NCBI GenBank assembly: GCA_050084985.1
Contig: JBITNC010000001.1
Location: 70,928,001 to 70,992,000 of the forward strand
DNA: 64,000 bases
Origin: Nageia nagi
Taxonomy: Eukaryota; Pinophyta
Direction: 5' to 3'
Part shown: one piece after another, positions 1 to 10,300 of the stretch
How the letters are laid out: each line of letters starts with the position of its first letter
How positions within the stretch are numbered: position 1 is the stretch's first letter
Program-made: the position numbers and the translations under genes
Notes under the pieces: model-generated
The model's database searches: none
Seen by the model: the letters and a program-made list of their open reading frames with translations, nothing else
What the model was told of the DNA's origin: nothing

Positions 1-2
1 GC

Positions 3-623
3 ATTTCATATGTTGTTGGGCTTATTTCACATTTTGCACAGACCCCTCATGAGTCTCATTGGTAGGTAGCCCAAAGGATTCTTCGATATGTGAGGAGCAC
101 TACTCACTATGGTTTGCATTACATGAGAGGTGATCCAGTGTTGAGTGGATATATCGATTCTGATTGGGTTGGCTCTTTTGATGATCATCATTTTACTTTT
201 GGCTATGTTTTTTGTCTTGTTTCTTCCCCTATTACTTGGTCATGCAAGAAGCAACAAGCTATTGCACTTTCATCGACTAAGGTAGAATACTGAGTAGCTA
301 TTTATGTGAGTCAGGAGGCACTTTGGCTTCGACAATTATTGGAGGAGTTTGGATTTTCTTAGTCTAGGACCATAGTTCTTTGGTGTGATAATTAGAGCAT
401 AATTCATATTTCACATAATTCTATTGAGCATTAGTGCACCAAACATATTGAGGTTCACATGCACTTCATCCGTCAGCATATTTAGGATTGCATCCTTAGC
501 TTAGAGTACATTCCTACAGTGGAACAAGTTGCGGATATATTCACTAAATCCTTTGCAGCGCCTCATTTTCTTCAATTGCATGGCTTGCTTGGGGTGAAGG
601 AAGTTGTCCTTGGGGGGTGTTGA
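3..623 (+). pseudogene. Ty1/copia polyprotein, C-terminal RNase H part (broken)
   Basis: This is the last part of a copia-type pol polyprotein, the RNase H that degrades the RNA strand during reverse transcription. One frame runs from position 3 to a stop at 621-623. In order it shows a YVVGLISHF-like start, a DSDW motif with the first acidic residue (about 150), the KKQQAIALSST block ending in EY (about 250-292), LWCDN (about 380) and a KHIEVHMHFIR block. It ends with the typical VADIFTKSF tail. At least six in-frame stops interrupt it (for example at 291-293), so it is dead. The 5' part of the element lies outside the window. The order RNase H, short spacer, polypurine tract, LTR (810) confirms a copia element on the plus strand. 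The family call is firm; the lineage within copia is not assigned. Confidence 0.9.
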
Positions 624-800
624 TGAGGACATCTTCCTCTCCATCCTCCCTCATCTATTGTGAGATGTTTTTTTCCCCATGTGGTTTTTTCATCATCTTG
701 TAGTAGAAATTTTTGCACATATTGTACATGAGTACCTGATCAAGCCTTGTTACCGGGACTCATTTTTTGTGGGTATGCCACTTTCTTTCCTTGTTCACTT

Positions 801-1089
801 AAGGGGGGGTGTTAGAATATTAAGTTCACTAGGGTTAATTAATTTTTCCTTAGTTTTTACTATTCTAGCTGGGTTGTTATGAATAACCACATATTTGTCT
901 ACTTGTGCATTTTGCTCCTGCATGGTTAACATGCTGTTGTAAATTAGTTTATGATTTGCCCTATTTATTCTGGGCTTAATTCTCATTTCTGTATGAATCA
1001 ATCTGAGGATTTTAGCTTCTCTTCCTATTTGTGGTGTCTTGCATCTCCTTATTTTCTGGGTTAAATTGATCTCCCTACAATTCTTCACA
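801..1089 (+). mobile_element. Copia polypurine tract and 3' LTR
   Basis: A run of G preceded by AA (801-809) is the polypurine tract. The LTR starts directly after it with TGTTAGAATATT at 810 and is read to about 1087-1089, where it ends in CACA. That gives about 280 bp with TG...CA ends. Immediately downstream, from 1097, the CPxC region of a CACTA transposase resumes, so the LTR edge is also the insertion edge. The 5' LTR is outside the window, so the target duplication cannot be checked. The minus-strand open frame across the LTR (795-1088) has no coding features. Confidence 0.75.
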
Positions 1090-1096
1090 CATACAA

Positions 1097-3514
1097 AAGG
1101 TTATCATGCTTGTCCATGATGTGCAAAAAATATTTCATCAATATATTCAAGTAAGATGAATAAGATGGAATATATTGGCCACAGGAAATATTTGCCAATG
1201 GATCATACTTTTCAAAAAAAGGAGGCCTATGGTCCAATAGATAAAATCCCTATTCCTATTTATGAAACTTCTATGAGTTGGTTGATAAAGTACCATGAAT
1301 GTGAAGAACCCAAGATGAAGGTATTGCTTTAGGGTTAGATGATGAGATTATTCTTGGAAAAAATGATTTACTAGCAAGTTAAATATTATACATTACAATA
1401 TATTTGTAATATATTTTTTATTTTGAAAATATACAATGTTTATTATGAATTGGTTACATGTTTTCAAGAATGAACAAATTTTCAATATTTTATAAACTAG
1501 AATATTGGAAGGAGTTGTTAGTGACACATTTAATGGATCCTATGCACATTGTAAAGAATGTTGCAACTTGTTTATATTAGCATACAATAAGCAAAGAAGA
1601 AAATTCTGATATCATGAGAAAATAATTAAAATATATTAAGAAAATGAGATCTTTATGGATAACTAACTATCAATATGGAAGAAAAGAAGTACCTACACCA
1701 ACATGGCTTATGAAAAAAGATGAATTGGAAAAGTTACATAAATTTATTCAAAACATCAGAAAACCAATAGATTATGGATCATCTCTAAGAAGTGCATTTA
1801 GTGATGATGGTAAAATCACATGGTTCAAGACTCATGATTACCACAACTTCATGAAGGTATTGATCTCATATTATGTTTTTCAAATTTTTCATTGAAACAA
1901 AAATACTTGTTATATTTATGCTCATACTTTTTGTAGCATATTTTTCCAATTGCAATTCATGGATGTGGGGGTCTACCTGTTGATCTTAGACATGCAATCA
2001 TTTGATTGTCATTATTTATAAGGTATGTCATGTTATGGTATGACTTTATGAAAAATAATATAACATGTGTTTATTCTTATTTTCTAATATTTTATTCATT
2101 TTACATGCAATATTTTGATGGTATTATATTTTCATGAACAAGTGATTATCTTCAAACGAGATACATGTGGTTGCAATAGATCAATGGCATAGAGAGATTG
2201 TTGAAATTATCTGCAAATTACAAAAATAAGTACCACATGCATTTATGGGCATACAAGTGCACCTATTGATCCACCTAGTAGATGATATTGATATGGTAGG
2301 TGTTATGACTACTAGAAACATGTTTTTTTGTGGAGAGATTTTTAAAAGTGCTAAAGGGATTTGTTAGAAAACATTCACAAATAGAAGAATCTATAGGTGA
2401 GGGATACATTGTATAGGAATCATTTTTTTATGCAAGTGAGTATCTATCCCAAATAGATCCTTCTTCCCTAAAGATATGAAATGCAAACAAAGATAGTGAG
2501 AAATTAAGAGAGAAGGTCTTAGAAATAGGTGGAACATTGTATTCTATTAAAGCTATTAACTATATTTTAGATATGTATATGCACTTTAGATTTACAAATT
2601 GTATATATACTTAATTACTAGCTAACAAGTTTGTATTATGGTATTGTGAATTTACAGATTATGACCTTCATGAATCTGTAAACTAATTTATCATGATGCA
2701 CTATGCATGTTGCGAAAAGTGGATTGAGTTGTACCAAACTAAAAGAATGGAAACTAAACATGAACATGCCTTATTTTGCAAATAGAATCAAAGGGGTACA
2801 TCTAGTCTACCTAAAAATCTAAAAGATGAAAATTGGCCACAAGAATGTCCAAGGTCTTGGATGAAGAATGAAATTGAAATGAAACAACAAGCTGTAGGAG
2901 GAAAAATAGATGAAGATAATGAAAATGCATTAAATATCACTATAGGATGCAATTTTGAGGTAATTAATTTTATTAATATTATAGAAAAATTCAATTTTCA
3001 TGTAAATATATTCTAGCACTAATAACATTTTTCTTGTAAATATGTACAAGCACTATCTTTCCCTACAATGTGGGCATATGGTCAACACTTTAGAAAAGAA
3101 AAGAATGATGAGAGAAGAATGACATTTGACTATGGAGCGAAAGCTGATTTTGATAAAGAAATTCATGCAAGTTCAATAGATACAAACTTGATATAGGGAA
3201 AATTAAAATATGTTGGAAAAATTCAAGAAATTATACAATTGGATTTTAGGTCATTTCAGTGTGTGATATTTAAATGTAAATAGTTTGACACACTCAATAG
3301 AAGAACAATCTTGCATGATATACCTAGTGATTACTTTGTAATTGACTCTACACACATTTTACCTAATAACAAAGAGCCTTATATTTTACTACAACATTGT
3401 AGTCAGATATATTTCATCCCTAATGTTGATGATGATAAAAAGTGGTTTGTAATTGAATGTAATCCTAGAAGAAAACATATTGTATTTCTTGATGAAGAAG
3501 ATAATTCTCAATGA
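1097..3514 (+). pseudogene. CACTA (En/Spm) TNP2-type transposase, broken, 5' part missing
   Basis: This is a decayed gene for the transposase that cuts and pastes CACTA elements. Read across stops and probable introns, it shows the hallmarks in the right order: a CPxC knuckle then EYIGHRKYLPMDH (1115-1210); a WKELLVTHLMDPMHIVKN block (about 1510-1560); a segment ending WFKTHDYHNFMKV, matching the family's GLKSHDxH motif (1690-1860); IFPIAIHGCGGLPVDLRHAI (1940-2005). Then come the DUF4218 part, with an LLIHLVDD then a VERFLKVLKGFVRKH segment and EGYIV (2260-2420), and a DUF4216 part with KWFVIECNPRR (3240-3514). Two introns are likely: GTAT follows the exon near 1855, and the frame resumes after ...TTGTAG near 1937. 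The frame begins beside the copia LTR, so the 5' half was separated by that insertion. Many stops make it non-functional. Confidence 0.85.
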
Positions 3515-4139
3515 AAATATTATAATTGAAATTTTTTTCACTAGTATCTTGAGCTTTTCATATGTATAGTTTGCTCTTTCCTAGTTTCATGATTATATTA
3601 TTTATATTTAACTCCATATAAGTTACAATTGCAAATGGTATATTTACAAAAAGAGCACAATAGAATATTTATCAAGATGGACTTGAATTGATGTTTTTGC
3701 TTATAAAATGATAAGTCAACTATGAACTCATACAGTAATAAATAAAGATAATTATACTAACTTGTATAATGCTTTAATATGGAGGTTATAAGGATCCGTA
3801 AAAGTTGATGGTGTGTTACAACATCAACAATTTACTCAATATTCGAAGGAAACACATAAACAATTATTTTCCACTATTTGAATATATTGATATCATCAAA
3901 ATATGAAAGACTTTAAGGGAATCATTCAAGTATGGTTAATCATTACAATTAAGTTATGTGAAAAAAACCTTAACCATATTTGCATCATGTATCTTTTCAA
4001 ATAATTATCCTACATTTATAATGTATGTTTTTCATATTTTGCATCATTCTCCATCTAATTCCATAAATTTGAATGTGATATATGTCCATGGTACTAAAAT
4101 TTTGCAGTAAAAATTGACTTGAAAATAATTGTTTTCTTT
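3515..4139. other. Non-coding, 3' flank of the CACTA transposase
   Basis: AT-rich sequence between the DUF4216 end and the subterminal repeats. I see no coding frame, RNA gene or repeat here. It is probably the 3' untranslated part of the CACTA element. Confidence 0.5.
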
Positions 4140-4499
4140 ATTTAAATTTTTTCAACATAAAAAGGTATCCAAATTTGTGTCTTAATGCTTTGGCATTTTT
4201 GCTTTTTTAAAACTAGTCAATTTTTGATGCAATCTTTTGCATCCAAATTTGTGTCTAAAATTGCATTGTATTGTATCTAAAATTGCATGTTTTTGCATCC
4301 TTTTTTATGTTCTTTTTTGGCATTTTTTACATCCTTTTTTGTATTTAAATTTAGATTGAAATCTGCATTAGAAAAGTTAAAAAATGAAAAAAATAGTTTT
4401 GATGCATGTCGATGCATAAGGATGCAAATTTGCATCCTTTTTTGTTTTTTATGGTTGAAGACACAAAAAAGTCTGCAAATTGGCCTTTTGGTAATAGTG
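4140..4499 (+). mobile_element. Right end of the CACTA element: subterminal TTTGCATCC repeats and terminal inverted repeat
   Basis: Short motifs of the form TTTTGCATCC or AAATTTGTGTC recur several times between 4160 and 4440, the usual form of CACTA subterminal transposase-binding repeats. The last bases, read on the minus strand from 4499, are CACTATTACCAAAAGGCC, a typical CACTA terminal repeat. The 3 bp just outside (4500-4502) are ATT. The matching left end is not in the window, so the target duplication cannot be confirmed. Open frames on both strands here (4277-4528) are by-products of the T-rich repeats. Confidence 0.7.
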
Positions 4500-4510
4500 A
4501 TTATTTGGTA

Positions 4511-4835
4511 GCTTGACCCCGTATTCAACCATGATACATAATCTTTCCTCTATGAGTCTTATGTGAGCTTTTGTGACTTTATCCACTATAATGAATTTTC
4601 CAAAGGACCCTACAATTCCTTCAAAAACTTTCTAATGCCAGAATTCAAAAGGTAGATGTGGAAGGATGATCCAAATTAGATCATTCATGAGTTTGGCCTC
4701 AGAAGGATTGAACCATGGCTTCCATTTCTCTAAGAATAATTCTCACCTCCCATAAAACCATGGTTGGATCAAGATATAATCTCGATCATTTGCATTATTG
4801 AAGACAAACATAAGGTAATCAATGGACATAGCAAT
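4511..4835 (-). pseudogene. DUF4283 domain remnant (LINE ORF1-type)
   Basis: The minus strand encodes a DUF4283 domain, the N-terminal domain of ORF1 proteins of plant L1-type LINEs and of related zinc-knuckle proteins. Reading down from about 4835, I see YLMFVFNNANDRDYIL, then PWFYGR, a stop, EKWKPWFNPSEAK, then LIWIILPHLPFEFWH and a stop, and finally GSFGKFIIVDKVTKAHI and RLCIMVEYG. The order (gPWf, kWxPxFdp, WvxLPxLPxefW, G...vDxxT, aRvcVE) matches the family. Two stops interrupt it. The domain stops against the CACTA terminus at 4499, so its zinc-knuckle part lies on the far side of that insertion, outside the window. Confidence 0.75.
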
Positions 4836-7107
4836 AATCTCTATCTATGCTTTGATTTTCCATTTTATTTTAGCCTATTTTCAAATAAAATTGATATTTT
4901 ATTTTGTACTATGTAGCCTACAAAAGAGACTGAATCTTCTTCTCTTCATGTACTAGTTTATAATATCCTTTGGATCTCTAATACATATCTTCTCCCCCTC
5001 CTTTTGACTTCAATAGGGGGTCTTATGTCCCCCACATCTTCTTATGAGAAGAGGATATGCTAGGATCTTTGAGGCTCTACCATCATTTACTTTGGAATTA
5101 GTGATCATAGCCCATCTACACCACTACCCCTCAACCCAAGCTATCTGATCCAAGCCATACAAAATCCTTAAAGAAAAAAATAAATCCTAAAAGAAGCAAT
5201 ATCATAGTAGGTAGAGGCCTCACCACCCCATGCTTGAAACCTAGACTACTTGAAGTCACCTCCTCACCTCCTTTCCTATCACCACTTTATCCACCCAACA
5301 AATCCTACCAAGGTAAGGGCCCTCACCCCCATGACCACTCTTGCCTACTACCAAAAAGATTGCTCACCTGTCACCATCCCTCATGCTCCTCTTCTTAGTG
5401 TTGTTTCATTTCTTTATTTACATACTTTTCCAAACAAGATATTCATTCTATTTTCCAACTAAGAAAGTATATATGCAAATATAACATGATCATAGAAATA
5501 TGCACAAACTGAATATCAAATCCATAAAATATCAAGACTAATATATTTTCCTTATAATTTCTTGAGAGCATGCCACTAGGTCTTTCATTTTGAATTGAAG
5601 AGGCAAATTGCAACATACTATATAAATGCTATTGATAGAGCCAATGCTAATCATCATAAACCAATCCAAAATGAGATTTTATTACCATGATTTGATACTA
5701 TTATTTTGACATAACCCTAACTAATATCCATTTCAACTAAAACTAAACCAAACTATGAATTGGTCTTTTTCCCTTAATCATACTAAGAATATCAATGCTA
5801 ACACTAGTTCTAATGATAATATTGAGATATTAATTTTTTTATTATATTTCCCTAGTGTTATCATTGGGATATATGCATATTGTAACATTGCAATCTCTAT
5901 CAACTAAACCTATGAATCATACTAACCTTTTTGAAATGAATCCCTCACAACTGAGATTAAGTCTAAAATAAAAATCCTAAACCAAAACTAATTTTCCAAA
6001 CCATTCATAACTTGGTTTCCTCCATTCTATATTGATAAGATCATAACATTCTTAATGAATAAAAACATACATTTGATCCCAAACATATCAAATCATTTAT
6101 GTCATTTCACACTTAGCAATTTTTTATCATGATAATTTTTGCAATATTAGCATATATAACAACTTATGAACCATTGAAAAGCCATAATATTAGGAAACAA
6201 AATATAAGATCATGTTTACTATCTCAAAAATATACATGCATACCTGATTTTTTCTTCACTTTAAGTTGTAAAATAAAAACTTGCATTCTTGAAATTCTTA
6301 CAATTTCTTGATAACTTTTTATCAACTTTGTCTATGTCCTTGAAACAACTCCAAATTGCATGTAACCATGAAATATAATGATAAAAAAATATTCATATAC
6401 CTGATAAAATACTTACTTTCATATAAAAGCCTCTAATATTTTCCTTTCATGGTCTTGACTTTCATGGTTCATGACTAGCTCATGCTTGCAAACCCTATCA
6501 TTTTCACAAAATTTCCAACTTGCAAAAATCATATCTTTTGTTATACATATCATATTAACCTAACTCTTTTTAAATTATAAACAAGAAATAAATATTTATA
6601 TTTAAATATCATACCTAATTATGTTATAAATAAAAATTATTGATTTAAGGCCTAAAATAGATTTGCTTCACACTTTTTAGACCTAAAAACTTGAAATGAG
6701 CATATCTTTTGATCTATAAGGAATTTTGAGATGATTATTTTTGGAATTTGCATGATTTTTAATATCTATCCAAATATAAAATTACATTTTACTTTAAAAA
6801 TTTATTAACCTAGCACCAATATAAGAAATAATTTAGGATTTCACATGTCCTTTAAATCACATTTCAATAGGAGAATTGCATGCGAACTAGAATATAAATG
6901 TGGGTGAACTATTATAGAAGTAAGGGTTTGCGATTACAATACATATTATAGCTTATAAAAGCTATAATGTTGTTGTAATATATCCAAATAACATCCATAG
7001 TATGATGAACAAATGAATAATACTAAACCCTAATCCTTCAAAGGAATGGGTGAATGTTATCACTTGAGAACAACCAAAGATTATGGAGGAAATAGAGATT
7101 GATCTAG
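4836..7107. other. No recognisable gene
   Basis: AT-rich sequence. The part to about 5460 is slightly C-rich on the plus strand and may be the 5' leader of the minus-strand DUF4283 element. Open frames at 5250-5462 and 6129-6311 have no family signature. I see no tRNA, tandem array or LTR edge. Confidence 0.5.
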
Positions 7108-7790
7108 TGCCTACTATCTCTAAAAATAAAATTCAAATAAAATCCCTAAGAGTATCATTTTCTAAATAAAATATTGAAAAAATTTCATTTTGGTTGAATG
7201 ATTTGTATGAATAAGACCTATTTTGAATGTGATTAAAAGATGGATGATTGAGAGATGGTGCATGAAATATACTGTGGAGCTAGCATCCCTTCCAAAGGAA
7301 TTTTTACTTTTTAAATTCAAAAGTGAGGTAGATATGCAAAAATTCCTAGACTTAGGCCCTTGGTTCCTTGGTATAAAGGGTCTAGTTATGAAACATTGGT
7401 ATAAAATACTCCACCTAAAGAAGGAAAATTTTGACCTAATCCCTACTTGGGTTTCACTACCACATCTCCCAATAGAATTTTGGAATGTTAATAACTTAGC
7501 TAGTATTGCTAAAGGAATAGGTTCACTCTCTTGATAAAGGAAGTATTTTGTATGAATATTGATATTAGTAAGGAATTGAAGAATACAAAACTTATTAAGG
7601 AAGAAGATGGAGGTATATGGAAGCAAGATATTATTTATAAAAACTTACCAATCAAATGTGGGATTTGCAAGCAGTTTGATCACTATGTGAAAGAATGTCT
7701 AGAAAAAAGGAGAATAAGAAAAATGAACAAGGTTGGAAAATAGTCTAGTGACATAATGATCAGAATAATGAATATATTCATAAAAGGAAT
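7108..7790 (+). pseudogene. DUF4283 plus CCHC zinc-knuckle protein (LINE ORF1-type), frameshifted
   Basis: This is a second, separate DUF4283 gene on the plus strand. The first frame (7223-7534) gives WMIERW, LASLPKEFLLFKF, LDLGPWFLGIKGLVMKHW and PTWVSLPHLPIEFW. After a stop the frame shifts to 7531-7743, which carries IWKQDIIYKNLPIKC then CGICKQFDHYVKEC. The latter is a CxxCxxxxHxxxxC zinc knuckle that binds nucleic acid. An upstream stretch (7108-7200) may encode the N-terminus. In L1-type LINEs this protein coats the element RNA, and an endonuclease/reverse transcriptase ORF should follow. I could not recognise one in 7800-8900. It points the opposite way to the 4511-4835 copy and is about as decayed. 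Confidence 0.75.
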
Positions 7791-8904
7791 CCCTAATATC
7801 ATAAGAGAAATAACCTAGCCAACAAAAGAGTTTGGCAAGTAGGAACCCTTATGTTGCACTCAATGCTATTGAAGACAATAATAGTGATTATAGTTTAGAT
7901 AAGGAAGCCATAGGTGTGGAAGGAATGACTGATGATAATAAGGGATGATTAAAGAACAAAAGGAAAAGAGCTCAGAGGGAAGATAGTCATGCTTCAAAAA
8001 TGTAGTAGGAAAGTAGGGAAGCTAAGAATGAAATCCCACTTGAAAAATGTTAGGTTACAAGAAAATGCCAAATACAGGTAAAGCACGCATTAGACATTTA
8101 TCCCAAGGTGAAGTTAGTGAGAAAATGAAAAAGAAAGATCTTGTAAATGATGTTAAACTTTATCAATATTAGCTCACTAAAACTTAGCCCACCTATGTGC
8201 TAAGTAAAGGATTTATAGATTAAAATGTTCAAGTTATGAAGATGTAGTTGGGCCACAATGAAGCTGTAACCCAAACACAACTTGGCTATGATCATGATAG
8301 ATTAATTTGATAGAGTAGGCTACATGGAAAACCTATTAAATTCTGATTTTTATGACTAATTTTACTTTAAAGGGACTTTGAAAACCTTAACAACTTGGAA
8401 AAACATGGTAAAATTGAACAAACTCAAATAATATGACCAAAAAGATAGGTAGGCATTTAGACACAACAAAATGATGGTTAAGTTTACCCCCAACCTATAA
8501 AAGGGAAAATAACATAAGATGCAAAATATAATGCAATCTATCCTATATGAAATATAATCCTAGAATATATGAAAACACATTCCTAATCTATATGAGATGC
8601 ATTCCTAACCTATATGAAATGCAATGAAAAGAAAATGATCATGTGACATTAGGTAACTTATTTTGTTTAAGAATTTTAGGAACATAATACATTTATTTAC
8701 ATACTTTCCTTGCTATGTCATAATATTTTGTACAACTATTTTCAAGCATGAGTGGGCATTGATTTTATTCCAATTTATTAAATTTCTCCATCAAGAAAGA
8801 GAATTCTTGTCATTTTTGAGCTTTGTAAGCTTGTATAAGAAAATATGTCAAATCACCATATTAAATAAGATCATTACTATAATTAGTATTGTTGATAATA
8901 TTTA
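7791..8904. other. No recognisable gene; possible tail of the DUF4283 protein
   Basis: To about 8340 the plus strand reads as low-complexity, Lys/Asn-rich sequence with stops, which could be the C-terminal tail of the DUF4283 protein. A short phrase, 'CCTA(A/T)CTATATGA(A/G)ATGCA', recurs about four times near 8530-8625. The 8663-8962 open frame has no family match and overlaps a better minus-strand reading. Confidence 0.4.
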
Positions 8905-9660
8905 TCTTATCCTACAAAAAATAAGGAATTCCATCAACATATTTAATATTCCCAACTTCTAATAATGCAAATAATTTATTTTTCAAATAATAACAACTAT
9001 TTGTATCATTACCCATAACTAGATGATATTCACAAAAAGTATTACGTTTATACCAAGATGAATATTTCATAATTTCACCATAGTTTTTCCCATGAACTCT
9101 TTGAATAAGACCTCTTTCAAAGGAAATCTTAAAACATTTTACTTACATTGATCAAAAGATTAATAGACTCTCTTTTATTCTTCTCAACATGAACATTATT
9201 AGTGTTATAAGCATATTTTTGAACCTTTGCAATAATTTTATCCATATCAGCATGTAAAGCATAAGCATTTAACTGGATAATAACATACATAATATCATAA
9301 TAACTAGCAACACCATTATTTTGATCATTATCACTATTTATGCAAGAACTTGGAATTTCATCAATAGAATTTGCTTCAATAATATCATTAACTTTTTCAA
9401 TATTTTTATTTTTCACATGACTTACCTATTGGAGTTCCTTATTATATAAATTTGGTATAGGCATATCATTATAACTAATAATAGCATATAATGTGATACA
9501 TAGCATACTACACAGTGTTATTCCTAAAACACATATTAGTAATGTAGCATATAAAGCAATAATAGATATCATGAATGTAGGATATATGATATAAGATAAT
9601 AGAATCAATGTAACATACACCATTTTACATAATTCATTAATAAAGAAGTGGTCATCCATT
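8905..9660 (-). pseudogene. Ty3/gypsy gag fragment with degraded zinc knuckle
   Basis: Minus-strand remnant of a gypsy gag, the protein that packages element RNA. The 9129-9416 frame runs into a second frame (9110 down to 8905) containing GLIQRVHGKNYGEIMKYSSW, then KRNTFCEYHLVMGNDTNSC, then YYLKNKLFALLEVG. This fits the CxxHxxxxHxxxxC knuckle followed by the LKxxIxxLxxxG segment of Tat/Athila-type gag. The second His is Asn here. The upstream 9426-9659 frame is hydrophobic and its assignment is uncertain. Protease and pol should continue at lower coordinates but are not recognisable, so this is a truncated scrap. Confidence 0.55.
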
Positions 9661-9867
9661 TATGTGAAAAATATGATTTTCAAAAATCATCAATATGTCC
9701 CAATAATAATTATATATGATTGAGGTAAGATTTTCTAATGTAAAAACTCACCAATTTGACCAAGATGACCTTCAAAATCTAGGGCTTTTTACAAAACTAT
9801 TTTATTCTTTAACCAAAAAATCCAATAAAATGCATGCAATAGTCCCAATTTACTCTCTAAAAGTTGT

Positions 9868-10300
9868 CTATCATGGTTATCTAAGGTTTAGGCAAAATTT
9901 TAGGACATAAGCCTCCACCAAAAATTCAAAAATTAGGTTTAAAATCTAGGATTTTCATCAAAAATGAAATTCTACAAATAATTTTAAAGCATTAGAATTT
10001 AATAATTTTATAGAAAATTAAGACAAATAAAGAAAAAAATAAAACCTAGGGATTCCTATAAAAAATTCCATAAAAAATGTGATATCCTAAAATTGAAAAT
10101 ATAGTTAGTTTGACTTTAAGGTGGGCACCAATATTTTGAATGTTTTTAGTGACTCATAGTGTGAACTAAGTGGCAACTATGTTAATATTCACATGTGAAT
10201 GATATCAAGTAAAATAATGGAAAATATAGTAGGAATAATTTAAGATACAACAAATATAATAGTGAATAAAGTATGTGTGACTATTGGATCAAGATAACAT
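9868..10300 (+). repeat. Dispersed repeat, copy 1
   Basis: This 433-bp stretch has a clear direct counterpart at 28276-28741. They share blocks such as TATCTAAGGTTTAGG, ACCTAGGGATTCCTAT, TTAAGGTGGGCAC, GTGACTCATAGTGTGAACTAA and CTATTGGATCAAGATAACAT. The copies differ by scattered substitutions and a few short indels, and sequence outside the edges is unrelated. Here sequence continues past 10300, while copy 2 is cut at that point by an LTR. An internal TGTGATATCC at 10077 looks like the start of some gypsy LTRs, but no matching end was found. Family unknown. Confidence 0.85.

Noticed and set aside
7162-7626. 154-codon minus-strand open frame
   Set aside because: Antisense to a well-matched DUF4283 and zinc-knuckle reading on the plus strand.
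8663-8962. 99-codon plus-strand open frame
   Set aside because: Its 3' part is antisense to the gag knuckle region on the minus strand; the rest has no signature.
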